DNA from: Oxalobacteraceae bacterium
Lineage (GTDB): Bacteria; Pseudomonadota; Gammaproteobacteria; Burkholderiales; Burkholderiaceae_D
Reading direction: 5' to 3'
Length of the DNA stretch: 41,220 bases
Assembly (NCBI GenBank): GCA_010024875.1
Contig: RGFZ01000024.1
Span: forward strand, 1-41,220
Under the pieces are notes generated by a model, which was not told where the DNA came from, searched no databases, and worked only from the letters and a program-made list of their open reading frames with translations. This document shows, piece by piece, positions 9,177 to 22,390 of the stretch (positions are counted from its first letter, which is position 1; every line of letters starts with the position of its first letter). Position numbers and translations under genes: made by a program.

Positions 9177-10773
9177 ATGTCGGCCCAGACACCCACGGAC
9201 CAGTACGATACGCTCAACCGAGAGTTTCGCTGGCATGTTCCGCAGGATTTCAATATCGCCGACTGGTGCTGCGCGCGCTGGGCTCGTCAGCGCAACCGCG
9301 TTGCGATCTATGTCGATGACGAGCTCGCAGGTGATCGCGCAATCACCTATGCCGAGCTACAGCGAGAGGCTAACCGGCTGTCCCATCTCCTGCAATCACT
9401 GAATGTGTCGCGCGGGGCGCGCGTCGCCATCGTGATGCCGCAGCGTCCGGAAGTCGCGGTCGCGCACATCGCCTGTCATCAGCTGGGGGCAATTGCGATG
9501 CCGATGTCGGTGCTGTTCGGCCCAGATGCGCTGGAGTACCGTCTGCAGGACAGCGAAGCCTCCGTCGTGATCGTCGATCAGGCCGGACTGCCGAATATTG
9601 CCAGCGTTCGTGCGCGCTGCGCGCGCCTGAAGCATGTGATCTCAGTCGATGCCCATGCGCCGCGCGCGATCGCCTGGCAAGAAGCGATGCAGTCGCAGTC
9701 GGATCGCTTCACGCCCGTCGGCACGCGCGCCACCGACCCCGCGCTGCTGATCTACACCAGCGGGACCACGGGCTCACCCAAGGGCGCACTGATGCCGCAA
9801 TCGGCACTGATCGGTAACCTGACTGGCTTCGTCGCATCGCAAAACTGGTTCCCCAAAGATAATGATGTGTTCTGGTCTCCCGCTGACTGGGCATGGACCG
9901 GCGGACTGATGGATGCATTGCTACCGGCGCTCTATTTCGGACGGCCCCTTCCTGTTCCCCACCGCGCTGAAGATGATGATGAAGGCCGTGCCCGAGCCGC
10001 GCCGGCAGTACGACCTGAAGCTTCGCGCAATCATGAGCGCCGGTGAAGCGGTCGGTGACACGGTGTTCAACTGGACGCGTGAGGCGCTGGGCGTGACCGT
10101 CAATGAAATGTTCGGACAGACCGAGGCCAACTACATCGTCGGCAACAGCGCAGAACGATGGCCGGCACGCGCAGGTAGCATGGGCCGCCCCTACCCTGGC
10201 CATCGGGTCGCCGTCATCGATGATGACGGCAGACCGGTACCTGCAGGCGGCACCGGCGAAGTCGCGCTGCACCGCTGCGATAATCACGGGCACCCCGATC
10301 CGGTGCTCTTTATCGGCTACTGGAACAACCCCGAGGCGACCGCCGCCAAGTACAGTGGCGACTGGCTGCGCACCGGCGACCTCGCAGAGGTCGATGCCGA
10401 TGGCTATCTCTGGTATCGGGGACGTGCGGACGATATGTTCAAGGCCGCAGGCTATCGCATCGGTCCATCGGAAATTGAGAACTGTCTGGTCAAGCATCCA
10501 GCCGTGGCCAATGCGGCGGTAGTACCCAAACCAGACGCAGAGCGCGGCAACCTGGTGAAGGCTTTTGTGGTGCTCACCGAGAGCACGCCACGTGGTGAGC
10601 AAGAAGATGCGCAACTGATCACCGAGCTGCAGCAGCATGTGCGTGGGTTGCTGGCACCCTACGAGTATCCGAAAGAGATCGAGTTTATTGATGCGCTACC
10701 CATGACAACGACGGGCAAAATTCAGCGGCGTGTGCTGAGACTGCTGGAGCAAGAGCGCCACGACAAGCGATGA
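9177..10773 (+). pseudogene. AMP-binding acyl-CoA synthetase, internal deletion
   Basis: The ANL-superfamily enzyme would activate a carboxylic acid to its CoA thioester. The start ATG 9177 has an AAGGGG SD. The first frame covers the N-domain with the AMP signature LLIYTSGTTGSPKGAL and runs to DALLPALYFGRP. A second frame resumes with FLFPTALKMMMKAVPEPRR, then MFGQTEANYIVGN, GYWNNPEAT, WLRTGDLAEVDADGYLWY, GRADDMFKAAGYRIGPSEIE and the catalytic Lys of TTGKIQRR, and stops at 10773. The frame change is at about 9941-9948. Family members have about 25 more residues there (the GRFDxxxAFxLMExxxV region), so a deletion of roughly 75 bp shifted the frame. All other motifs are intact, implying recent damage or an assembly error. 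The exact substrate (medium-chain or benzoate-like) is not certain. Confidence 0.85.
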
Positions 10774-10781
10774 CAGAGCAT

Positions 10782-11621
10782 TCAATCGTCCCGCAATTCG
10801 GCTAATTCATGCTCGGTGAAGCCGGCCTGTCGTCGTGCCTCTCTGTTGAACGGGCCTTTGAGCGATGGGGCCTTGTGCCGCAATGCCAGTTCCCGGTAGG
10901 TTGACAATGGCTCAACGCCCTGCCGCTCGCACAACCACCGATACCAGCGATTACCGATTTCCACATGCCCGATCTCGTCGCGCAAAATGATGTCGAGTAT
11001 CTCTGCGGCCTTCATGTCACCAACCTGCGACAGCTTGTTGCGCACGCCGGGGGTTGCATCGAGGCCGCGCGCCTCCAGGGTGCGCGGAACCAGCGCCATG
11101 CGCGCCAGCAGATCATGGGCCGTTTTGTCCGCCATTTCCCACAAGCTGTTGTGCGCATTGAAATCACCATAGGCGAAGCCCAGCGATTTCAAATGCGACG
11201 ATAGCAGCATGAAATGCAATGCCTCTTCATCCGCGACCTTGAGCCAATCGACATAAAAGTCATGAGGCATACCGGCATAGCGCCAGATTGCATCCAGCGC
11301 GAGATTGATTGCATTGAACTCAATGTGAGCAAGCGCATGAATCAGCGCCGCCCTGCCCTCGGTACTTGCCATCGAGCGTTGCTTGACTTCGCGCGGGGGC
11401 ACCAGCATGGGCTTTGGCGGACGTCCGGGAATGTCCTCCGTGATCATCGCGGCGTCAGCGATCGACGCCTCGGCACGAAGCACCACGCGCCCTTGTTGCC
11501 AGGCCTGACGCAATGCACGGGTTCCCTCTGCCTTGCGCAGCGAATCGCGCTCGACCAGCAGCGCAAGCGCTTGGCAGCGCAGTTCGGCGCCGTCCGGAAT
11601 GTCGGCCTCGGTAAGCTTCAT
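10782..11621 (-). CDS. DUF455 ferritin-like protein
   Basis: This DUF455 family protein is related to ferritin-like di-iron helical bundles such as MiaE. Metal-ligand-like residues appear as HALAHIEFNAINLALDAIW, KVADEEALHFMLLSSHL and ILRDEIGHVEIGNRWYRWL, which form repeated E...ExxH pairs across four helices. The start is uncertain: ATG 11621 (MKLTEADIPDGAELR) is used, while ATG 11660 in the same frame has a slightly better SD (GGGA). It ends 8 bp after the convergent acyl-CoA synthetase remnant. It is divergent from the carbonic anhydrase gene, with a 53-bp shared promoter region. The function in this family is not established. Confidence 0.85.
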   Translation of the reverse strand: MKLTEADIPDGAELRCQALALLVERDSLRKAEGTRALRQAWQQGRVVLRAEASIADAAMITEDIPGRPPKPMLVPPREVKQRSMASTEGRAALIHALAHIEFNAINLALDAIWRYAGMPHDFYVDWLKVADEEALHFMLLSSHLKSLGFAYGDFNAHNSLWEMADKTAHDLLARMALVPRTLEARGLDATPGVRNKLSQVGDMKAAEILDIILRDEIGHVEIGNRWYRWLCERQGVEPLSTYRELALRHKAPSLKGPFNREARRQAGFTEHELAELRDD

Positions 11622-11674
11622 CGTAGGGCGGTTAAAATGTGGAAATTGCGAAGCGCGCATTGTAATCAATCCCC

Positions 11675-12199
11675 ATGGCCATCTATCAGCTTGACGAGCA
11701 CATCCCCGAGATTCATCCAACCGCGTACATCGCCGATTCCGCCACGCTGATCGGCAAGGTCAGACTCGGCGAGAGCGTCAGCATCTGGTTCGGCGCGACA
11801 ATCCGCGGCGACAACGAGCTGATCGACGTCGGTGACTACAGCAACATCCAGGAAGGCAGCGTGCTGCACACGGACAAAGGCTATCCGCTAACGGTAGGCA
11901 AAGGGGTGACCGTCGGTCATCAGGCCATGCTGCACGGTTGCACGATAGGCGATGGCTGCCTGATCGGGATTCAGGCGGTGGTGCTGAACGGCGCCAAGAT
12001 AGGCAAGAACTGCCTGATCGGCGCGGGCGCACTCATCACTGAGGGTAAAGAATTTCCCGACAATTCGCTGATCATAGGCTCACCGGCAAAAGTCGCACGA
12101 GTGCTCAGCGATGAACAACTGGAAGGCTTGCGTCGCAGCGCGCAGACCTACGCCGAGCGCGGCGCGCATTTCAAGAAGCACCTGAAACGGATAGATTGA
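11675..12199 (+). CDS. Gamma-class carbonic anhydrase-like protein
   Basis: The 174-residue protein is a left-handed beta-helix made of hexapeptide repeats, seen as recurring [LIV]-G-x4 turns (LIGKVRLGESVSIWFGATIRGDNE, VGKGVTVGHQAMLHGCTIGDGCLIGIQ). The histidines of VGHQAMLHG and the His in SVLHTDKG are the metal-ligand set of the gamma-carbonic anhydrase (YrdA/PaaY/CaiE) family. Several members of the family are inactive or need cofactors, so CO2 hydration is not assured. The gene is complete. The TGA is followed after one base by the hslO remnant start, indicating co-transcription. Confidence 0.9.
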   Translation: MAIYQLDEHIPEIHPTAYIADSATLIGKVRLGESVSIWFGATIRGDNELIDVGDYSNIQEGSVLHTDKGYPLTVGKGVTVGHQAMLHGCTIGDGCLIGIQAVVLNGAKIGKNCLIGAGALITEGKEFPDNSLIIGSPAKVARVLSDEQLEGLRRSAQTYAERGAHFKKHLKRID

Positions 12200-12200
12200 G

Positions 12201-12951
12201 TTGGATACCCTGCAAAGATTCATGCTGGAACGCTCGCCCGTGCGCGGCGAGTTGGTCGAGATCGCCGATGCCTGGCGCCAGGTGCAAGCGCTGCGCAGTT
12301 ACCCGCCGGCCGTCAGCACGGTACTGGGCGAAATGATCGCGGCTGCTGCGCTGCTGTCGGCCAACCTGAAGTTTAACGGCTCCATCATCTTGCAGATTCA
12401 TGGCGACGGTCCCGTGCAGTTGCTGGTCGTGGAATGCGATGCATCGCTGCGACTCAGAGGGACTGCCAAGCTGCAAGAGGACGCACAGGTTGCCGATGAC
12501 GCGAGCCTTCAGCAACTGGTCAATCAGCACGGTGAGGGTCGCTTTGCGATCACGCTGGATCCAGCAGACAAGTTACCTGGACAGCAGGCGTATCAGGGCA
12601 TCATCTCGTTGGAAGGTGACTCAGTCGCGACTGTCATTGAAAACTACATGATGCGCTCGGAACAGCTCGACACTCGGCTCTGGCTGGCAGCAGATGAACA
12701 TATCGCGCCGCGTGTTCGAGCCTCGCCACCCGAGCTTTCATTGCAGCTGCTCGCGCGAAAAAGTCGGCAACATGCTCAAAATGCTGGGCAAGGAAGAAGT
12801 CGATTCGGCCATCGCCGATCTGGGCGAGCTGGAGATCGATTGCGACTTCTGCGGTCAGCAGTACGGGTTCGATGCGGTGGATTGCGCTCAGTTGTTTACT
12901 TCTGATGCGATTTCGGATGCGGTCCAGCTACCCAGCAGCCGGCAGCATTAA
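12201..12951 (+). pseudogene. hslO: Hsp33 redox chaperone, internal deletion
   Basis: Hsp33 is a cytosolic holdase activated by oxidative unfolding of its zinc domain. The N-terminal domain is clear: a TTG start one base after the carbonic anhydrase stop, then RFMLERSPVRGELVEI, LLSANLKFNGSIILQIHGDGPVQLLVV, YQGIISLEGDSVATVIENYMMRSEQLDTRLWLAADE. The zinc domain appears in another frame as RVFEPRHPSFHCSCSREKVGNM ... CDFCGQQYGFDAVDCAQLF, with both CxC and CxxC pairs intact. About 55-60 residues between them (the linker helices, ending in the usual LFHEE segment) are absent, and the frame changes at about 12698-12708. This indicates a deletion of roughly 170 bp, not a single indel. A translated product would lose the zinc redox switch. 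Confidence 0.85.
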
Positions 12952-13069
12952 GGAATTTGCCGAGCATCGCCTGGGACGACGGTGTGGAAGTGCGCGTGAC
13001 AGTTGACTCGTCATCCCGACGAAAATCAGGAGACTTTGACACCGTAGCGTTGCGAACTCAGAGAAACAA

Positions 13070-13453
13070 TTACCGCCCGGCAGGTTTGGAGGCCGCCTCA
13101 GCCGACACTTTCTTGCTTTCACTCTCCAGAATCTGCACAAAGACCTCGTTGTCCTTGATCAGTCCCAGCTCATAGCGGGCACGCTCCTCGACCGCGCCGG
13201 TACCTTCCTTCAGGTCTTGCACTTCGGACGCCAGCTTCGCGTTGCGATCTTTCAGCTCTTGCTCTTTGGCGAGCGCGCTGTCGAGCTGCCGCGACAAATC
13301 CCACACACGCAGCCAGCTGCCCTTGCCCAGCCACAGCGGGTACTGGATCAGGATCAGCATCACGGTGAGTACGATGAGGATCAGTCGCACTGTTGTGTCA
13401 GTAATCGTATTGGCAAACGCGGTAACGGGCCGCGAGGTCACAGCAGCCCGCAT
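13070..13453 (-). CDS. ftsB: Cell division protein FtsB
   Basis: FtsB is a small bitopic divisome protein that pairs with FtsL and FtsQ. The protein has one membrane segment ([22 protein letters not shown]), the [11 protein letters not shown] motif, then a periplasmic coiled coil ([32 protein letters not shown]) and the conserved [17 protein letters not shown] end. The ATG at 13453 gives 127 residues. A GTG at 13390 right before RLILIVL would give the more usual length, and neither has a strong SD. It lies 3 bp downstream of eno, the arrangement known in E. coli and many proteobacteria. Confidence 0.92.
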   Translation of the reverse strand: MRAAVTSRPVTAFANTITDTTVRLILIVLTVMLILIQYPLWLGKGSWLRVWDLSRQLDSALAKEQELKDRNAKLASEVQDLKEGTGAVEERARYELGLIKDNEVFVQILESESKKVSAEAASKPAGR

Positions 13454-13456
13454 TGC

Positions 13457-14740
<1,284 letters not shown>

Positions 14741-14815
14741 TCATTTCTCCAGAACAGATTGTTTTTGTTTGGCATGCCAACCGCCGGTGATGCGCGGAGA
14801 GGTCGAAAAAATTCT

Positions 14816-17343
<2,528 letters not shown>

Positions 17344-17359
17344 CTAGCGTGAAATTCGA

Positions 17360-17365
17360 ATTATA
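17360..17365 (-). promoter_or_regulatory. -10 box of the pyrG promoter
   Basis: Read on the minus strand, a consensus TATAAT lies about 38 bp upstream of the pyrG ATG in the gap after the lpxR-like gene. No good -35 hexamer is visible at 16-18 bp spacing, so an activator or an unusual -35 may be involved. The position supports independent transcription of pyrG-kdsA-eno-ftsB. Confidence 0.5.
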
Positions 17366-17396
17366 CCGCAAAGAATCGCACACTCTCGACCTGTTT

Positions 17397-18326
17397 TCAG
17401 CGGGCAAATGCGATGGATAGTCGCAGAAAATCCTGCTGTCCCAGCGACTCGCTCAGACCTTTGATTTCATTGCTGCGCCTGATCACCGAAATGCGCAGCG
17501 ACCACTCCGGCGATTGCCATTGCACTCCCAGCTCGGCCTCGCCTGTCAGGCGTTTCGGACTAACGGTGCGAGCATCGGTGCCGGTGAACCAGCCGCCCTG
17601 CAGGGTAGCGTCATGAGCGACCGCTCGCGCGGCCAAGCGAAAAAAAGTGTAGCTGCCGCCGCCTTGAAAGTCGCCGCGCAATTGGCCTGCGCGCAGCGTC
17701 GCCTCCGCGCTTAGGTCCGTAAAAATATTGCCTAGTCGGGCGGCTAGTCCCGGCCGCAGATCCATCTGCGGCCCCAGCGTCCAGTAGGGGCCTCGCGCGC
17801 CTACCATGACAACGGCACCTGCCTCGGTGCCGATCTGCGTGCTCCAGGCGGCTGGGCGCGGCTGGTGCAATGCACGGTGCAGGTTTTTCTGCGACCACTC
17901 ACCACCAGCGCAGGGGCCCAGACAACCGATATCCAGGCCGTAAGCGATCTCGCTGCCGTCGCTCGACTCGCGACGGTAAGCAAGCCCGGCATACAGCCAG
18001 CCGGCATAAGGATGGTCAAGCGCCGCTAATTCCTCAGGCAGACGCCGTATGCTTGATGCGGTATACAGCTGCTGGCCCATGCGCCAGCCCATTGACTCCC
18101 AGCCATCATCACTGGGCAGACGGTAGTTTCGCGACAGCCGAAGTCCGCTGGTGTAAAAACGATCCGAGCCAGTGAGTAGCAGCGTGTCGTTGTCGATATC
18201 TACCACGGTGCTCACCCGACCACGCTCGAAAAACGTTTGCATAGCCTCGCCAGGCCAGGCAATAGCCGGCAGCGACAGCAGCATCGCCAGTGCCATCAGC
18301 CGCCAATCGATGACTCGTCTTCTCAT
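17397..18326 (-). CDS. LpxR-family lipid A 3'-O-deacylase-like protein
   Basis: LpxR-type outer-membrane barrels remove the 3'-acyloxyacyl group of lipid A and can lower recognition by host TLR4. The 309-residue protein has a signal peptide (MRRRVIDWRLMALAMLLSLP, cleavage probably after PAIAWPGEA). The family motif VDIDNDTLLLTGSDRFYTSG supplies the Asn-Asp catalytic/calcium site and the T...R-FYTSG strand. DHPYAGWLYAGL is the second hallmark. Alternating hydrophobic residues and a C-terminal aromatic-free end LSIAFAR fit a beta-barrel. The catalytic His/Glu pair of the Salmonella enzyme is only loosely aligned here (KNLHRALHQ), so activity is inferred. Confidence 0.8.
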   Translation of the reverse strand: MRRRVIDWRLMALAMLLSLPAIAWPGEAMQTFFERGRVSTVVDIDNDTLLLTGSDRFYTSGLRLSRNYRLPSDDGWESMGWRMGQQLYTASSIRRLPEELAALDHPYAGWLYAGLAYRRESSDGSEIAYGLDIGCLGPCAGGEWSQKNLHRALHQPRPAAWSTQIGTEAGAVVMVGARGPYWTLGPQMDLRPGLAARLGNIFTDLSAEATLRAGQLRGDFQGGGSYTFFRLAARAVAHDATLQGGWFTGTDARTVSPKRLTGEAELGVQWQSPEWSLRISVIRRSNEIKGLSESLGQQDFLRLSIAFAR

Positions 18327-18398
18327 CCACGCCTCGTTTCAGACTGCGGATGCTGGCATGTCGCCGAGCGTGGGCATTCAATATTTCGCAAGTCATGA

Positions 18399-20867
18399 TC
18401 AATCGCTGTAAGGCTGCTGGGCACATGACTCGGTGAACCAGTAACGTGCGCGCTCGCAGCGGTAAGGCTTTATGCGTAGCGTTTCATCAACCTCAATACG
18501 CACAGCGCCGGACTGATCCGTGCGCAGCGGAAGGATGTCGCGTGCCTCGTAGCGATCTATGACCTCGGCCTTGGGATGTCGGTAACGGTTACGATAGCCG
18601 ACCTGAAAAATCGCCGCCGACGGATGGACTGCATCCAAAAATTCTGCGGTCGATGAGGTACCACTGCCGTGGTGCGGCGCCAGTAGCACATCGGCGCGCA
18701 ACGCCGAACGTGCCCTCTCAAGCAGCGCCCTCTCCTGCGGGGCTTCGATATCGCCGGTCAGCAGCACGGACCGTTCGCGGTAACTGATCTTCAGCGTGCA
18801 GCTGATCGCATTGGGGCGCACCGCAAATCGTTTGCGATCGCTCAAGGCATCCGCCGTCGGATGCAGCACCTCGAAACGCACACCATCCCATTCCCATCGT
18901 TGTCCGGCGAGGCAGGTGACCGATGGTGGCGCTCCCGACAGCAATGGGTGGTCGGCGGGCAACGACGAACTTAGCCAACCAACCCGCACGCCCTCCCAGA
19001 GCGAGCGAGCGCCGCCGGAATGATCCTGATCACTGTGCGAGATCATCAGCGCATCCAGCGAATGAATGCCCCGCGCGCGCAGATAGGGCAGCAACACACG
19101 GCTGCCGCCGTCAGACTCGGCAGAAAACGCCGGGCCGCTGTCGTACAGCAAGCGGTGATTCGGTGTCTCTACCAGCAGCGCATTGCCCTGCCCGATATCG
19201 AAGGCCGTCACCCAAAAACCCTGCGAAGGCGCCTCTGGTTGCGCCAGCAGCAGTGGCAGCGAAGCAAGCAATCCCGTCCAGCGCAGCGGCCAGCCTTTGG
19301 GGCCTAGCGCCCATAGTATGCCGGCGGTCGCCAGCGCAAACACGCCCCAGCCAGGCTGAGGCGCCTGCCACAGCGCCCACTCTGCATCAGCAAGCCAGCG
19401 CAGCCATTCGGCGAGCCAGGCCAGCATCGCGTGAGCCACGCCTAGCAGGAAGCCCGCGCAGGGCGCGGGCATCACGCTGCCCATGAGCGACAACGGCGTG
19501 ATCGCAAAACTGACTAGTGGAATTGCCACAGCATTGGCCAAGGGACTGATCAGCGACGCCTGGGCAAACCAGGCAAGCGTCAGAGGGAGCAGGCCCAGCG
19601 TTACCACCCATTGCGTGTGCGCAGCGGCCCAGAAGGATGCAAAGCGACTGCTGGGCATCTCGGTCGGCGCAGGCAGGATCATCGGGCCCGTCCCCTGCTC
19701 TCGCCCTACAGACGCGTAGAGAATGCAGGCAATCGCGACAAACGACAACCAGAATCCCGGCCACAGCACGCTCCAGGGATCGGCCAGCAGCACCACCATC
19801 AGCGCAACGGCCAGCACCCGCGAGACCGAGGGCGTGCGATTGCTGCACAGCGCCGCACTCGCCACACCCAACATCAGCAAGGTACGTTGTGCCGGAATGC
19901 CGAAACCCGCCAGCGCTACATAAAACCATGCCGCAATAAAGCCCGCCACCACGGCAGCCTTTTGCGCGGGCAGTCGCAAAGGCAGCGCAGCATGAGTAAA
20001 AAAGGAATGCCGCCAACCCCAGTGAAATAATGCAGCCACCAAAGCGGCGATCATCGTAATGTGCAGACCTGATATCGACACCAGATGACCGATACCGGTT
20101 TTCGCAAAGATATCCCAGTCTTTCTGGTCGATCGCTCGCTGATCACCGACCACCAGCGCGACGATCACACCTGCATAGGCTTTTCCGCTGAGCGCCTGCT
20201 GTATTTTTTCTCGGATCGCCGCGCGAAGATTGTCGATGGCAGCGCCCGGAGATTGCCACCACTCTGGCGCGGCAGCGATTCGCTGCCCGCCCGAAGGCCG
20301 GACATAGCCGGTGGCGCGCAGGTTTTCATTCAGCATCCACGCTTCTGCATCAAAGCCCGACGGATTGATCAGTCCGTGCGGGCGCTTCAGACGCACCGTC
20401 AGTTGCCATTGCTCACCAGATCGGAGCACCGGAGGAATTACCTCCTTCTCCGCATACCAACTGAGTGATAGATCGCCGGGCAGAGCCAGGTGAGCACCGT
20501 CGGGAAGATTCGCGCTGATGGGATGCAACCGGAATCGCGTGCCTGAGCGACTGAGGTCGGGCAAGCCACGCACCTCGCCCGTGACCGTGATGTCGCGCCC
20601 TTCCAGCGATGGCGACAAACGGAACTGCAATCGCTGCTGCGCGAGCAGGCCTGACCAGCCTGCGCCCAGCAGGCTGCCGACCAGCATGAAGGCGAGTGAA
20701 TGAAACAACCAGCGATGGCGAACCAATCGACGACCGACAAGCACCGCTACAACAGCCACCAAAAGGGATGCAACGCACAGCGCCAGCAACACGCGCGCAT
20801 CGGGCAGCAGCGCACGGCACTGCAGCCAGAGCACGCCAGCCAGCCAGCCCAACGACAACGCGCGCAA
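18399..20867 (-). CDS. comEC: ComEC/Rec2-like DNA uptake channel protein
   Basis: ComEC forms the inner-membrane channel for single-stranded DNA in natural transformation. The 822-residue protein has an N-terminal DUF4131-like region with membrane segments and an OB-like part, then the Competence domain with many hydrophobic segments (GHLVSISGLHITMIAALVAALF is the hallmark). A C-terminal metallo-beta-lactamase-like domain follows: FDIGQGNALLVETPNHRLLYDSGP, SHSDQDHSGG and LLAPHHGSGTSST. It appears complete. The start is a TTG placed directly after the tatD stop (TGATTG). Whether the cell is competent cannot be told from this window. Confidence 0.92.
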   Translation of the reverse strand: MRALSLGWLAGVLWLQCRALLPDARVLLALCVASLLVAVVAVLVGRRLVRHRWLFHSLAFMLVGSLLGAGWSGLLAQQRLQFRLSPSLEGRDITVTGEVRGLPDLSRSGTRFRLHPISANLPDGAHLALPGDLSLSWYAEKEVIPPVLRSGEQWQLTVRLKRPHGLINPSGFDAEAWMLNENLRATGYVRPSGGQRIAAAPEWWQSPGAAIDNLRAAIREKIQQALSGKAYAGVIVALVVGDQRAIDQKDWDIFAKTGIGHLVSISGLHITMIAALVAALFHWGWRHSFFTHAALPLRLPAQKAAVVAGFIAAWFYVALAGFGIPAQRTLLMLGVASAALCSNRTPSVSRVLAVALMVVLLADPWSVLWPGFWLSFVAIACILYASVGREQGTGPMILPAPTEMPSSRFASFWAAAHTQWVVTLGLLPLTLAWFAQASLISPLANAVAIPLVSFAITPLSLMGSVMPAPCAGFLLGVAHAMLAWLAEWLRWLADAEWALWQAPQPGWGVFALATAGILWALGPKGWPLRWTGLLASLPLLLAQPEAPSQGFWVTAFDIGQGNALLVETPNHRLLYDSGPAFSAESDGGSRVLLPYLRARGIHSLDALMISHSDQDHSGGARSLWEGVRVGWLSSSLPADHPLLSGAPPSVTCLAGQRWEWDGVRFEVLHPTADALSDRKRFAVRPNAISCTLKISYRERSVLLTGDIEAPQERALLERARSALRADVLLAPHHGSGTSSTAEFLDAVHPSAAIFQVGYRNRYRHPKAEVIDRYEARDILPLRTDQSGAVRIEVDETLRIKPYRCERARYWFTESCAQQPYSD

Positions 20868-21674
20868 TCAGGCCATCATCAGGCTGCCAAGGCGGGGCAG
20901 CACGCGCGCGACATTGTCTGTCGTCTGCCGCGCGATCTCTGCCACAGGCCGGCCGCGCAACTCGGCCAGCACCGCTGCAATTGCGGGAAGCTGCTCGGGG
21001 CTGTTTGGCGCCGGGTGCAGCCACGAAGGAGAAATATCGGGTGCATCCGTTTCAAGCGCCAGCGCGGTGGACGGCAGCGATGCCGCCAACCGGCGGATCT
21101 GCAACGCGCGCGCAAATGTCATCGCGCCGCCAAAGCCCAGCGCAAAGCCCCTGTCGATAAAAGCCTGGGCCTGCTGCTCGCTGCCATTGAATGCATGCGC
21201 CAAACCCCCGCTGACCCGGATGCGGCGCAGATACTTGAGCAAAGTATCCTGAGATCGGCGCACATGCAGTATCACGGGCAAACCGGCATCGCGCGCGATC
21301 TTCAATTGTTCAATGTAAAAAAATTCCTGCTTGTCGCGTAACGCCCCCTCGCGCAGTTCGGGAATGAAAAAATCCAGACCGATCTCGCCAATGGCGATGA
21401 AGCGCGGATCGGTCATGGCGACCTCGGCCTGTTCGCGCAATACGACCAGATCTTCCTCCGAGGCGGAAGCAACATACATCGGATGTATGCCCAGTGCATA
21501 GACACCGCCAGCAACCTGGTGCGCGAGCGAGCGCACGGTATTGAAATTCGCGCGCTCCACTGCCGGGATCACGATCCACTGCACGCCTTGTGCTGCCGCA
21601 TTCACTGCGACATCAAGTGCGGTATCGACGAACTCTTGTGCGTCGAGATGGCAATGACTATCGACCAGCATCAT
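20868..21674 (-). CDS. tatD: TatD-family metal-dependent hydrolase
   Basis: TatD proteins are TIM-barrel metal-dependent nucleases/hydrolases linked to DNA repair and quality control. The 268-residue protein shows MLVDSHCHLD (metal HxH), AIGEIGLDF (Glu ligand), LPVILHVRRSQ, GLAHAFNGS and the final metal Asp in ALETDAPDI. The paralogue (YcfH/YjjV/TatD proper) is not resolved, so the symbol is used loosely. It lies between lolD and comEC in the usual betaproteobacterial order; it begins 11 bp after the lolD stop. Confidence 0.9.
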   Translation of the reverse strand: MMLVDSHCHLDAQEFVDTALDVAVNAAAQGVQWIVIPAVERANFNTVRSLAHQVAGGVYALGIHPMYVASASEEDLVVLREQAEVAMTDPRFIAIGEIGLDFFIPELREGALRDKQEFFYIEQLKIARDAGLPVILHVRRSQDTLLKYLRRIRVSGGLAHAFNGSEQQAQAFIDRGFALGFGGAMTFARALQIRRLAASLPSTALALETDAPDISPSWLHPAPNSPEQLPAIAAVLAELRGRPVAEIARQTTDNVARVLPRLGSLMMA

Positions 21675-21685
21675 GTTCGTTGCGT

Positions 21686-22381
21686 TCAGCCGGCGTCAGC
21701 GACCAAACCTTCTTGCGACAGACTGAGTACGCGGTCGCAGCGTCGCGCAAGATCGGCGTCGTGCGTGACAATCACAAAGGCCGTGCCCAGTGTCTGCGAA
21801 AGTTCCAGCATCAGCGCGAACACCTGATGAGCGGTGTGCCTGTCGAGATTGCCAGTTGGCTCATCCGCCAATACACAAGCCGGTTGCGTGACCAGCGCAC
21901 GGGCCAGCGCCACGCGCTGCCGTTCGCCACCAGACAATTCACCGGGCAGGTGCGATAAGCGTTCGGCAAGACCCACGCGCGACAGCAGTGCCGCAGCACG
22001 CGCGCGAGCCTCTGCGCTCGGCATTCGCCGTATCAGCAAGGGCATGGCGACATTGTCCAGCGCGGAAAATTCCGGCAGCAGATGATGGAACTGATAGACA
22101 AAGCCCAGCGAGCGATTGCGCAACTCGCCCCGCGCGGATTCCGACAAGCTGCCCAGCGGGTTACCCAGCAAGCTCACCTCGCCACTACTCGGTGTATCCA
22201 GACCGCCGAGCAGGTGCAGCAGCGTAGACTTGCCCGAACCGGACACACCCACGATCGCGACCCGCTCACCGCGCGACACAGAAAAATCAATATTTGACAG
22301 AACAGTCAGGCTGTCCCGACCCTGCGCAAAACGCTTGCCAAGGCCCGAACAGGACAACACGACGTCAGAGGAAGTGTCCAT
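21686..22381 (-). CDS. lolD: Lipoprotein-releasing ABC ATPase LolD
   Basis: LolD is the ATPase of the LolCDE complex that frees outer-membrane lipoproteins from the inner membrane to LolA. The 231-residue protein has Walker [10 protein letters not shown], the Q-loop [15 protein letters not shown] with the LolD-type FHHLLPEF, signature [15 protein letters not shown], Walker [13 protein letters not shown] and the switch His in VTHD. It follows lolC by 9 bp and is clearly part of the same operon. Confidence 0.96.
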   Translation of the reverse strand: MDTSSDVVLSCSGLGKRFAQGRDSLTVLSNIDFSVSRGERVAIVGVSGSGKSTLLHLLGGLDTPSSGEVSLLGNPLGSLSESARGELRNRSLGFVYQFHHLLPEFSALDNVAMPLLIRRMPSAEARARAAALLSRVGLAERLSHLPGELSGGERQRVALARALVTQPACVLADEPTGNLDRHTAHQVFALMLELSQTLGTAFVIVTHDADLARRCDRVLSLSQEGLVADAG

Positions 22382-22390
22382 GGTCAGCGC

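Noticed and set aside
12952-13069. Possible REP-like element (GTCATCCCGACGAAAATCAGGA)
   Set aside because: Only one half resembles known repeated elements, no stem of useful length forms, and no second copy was seen in the window.
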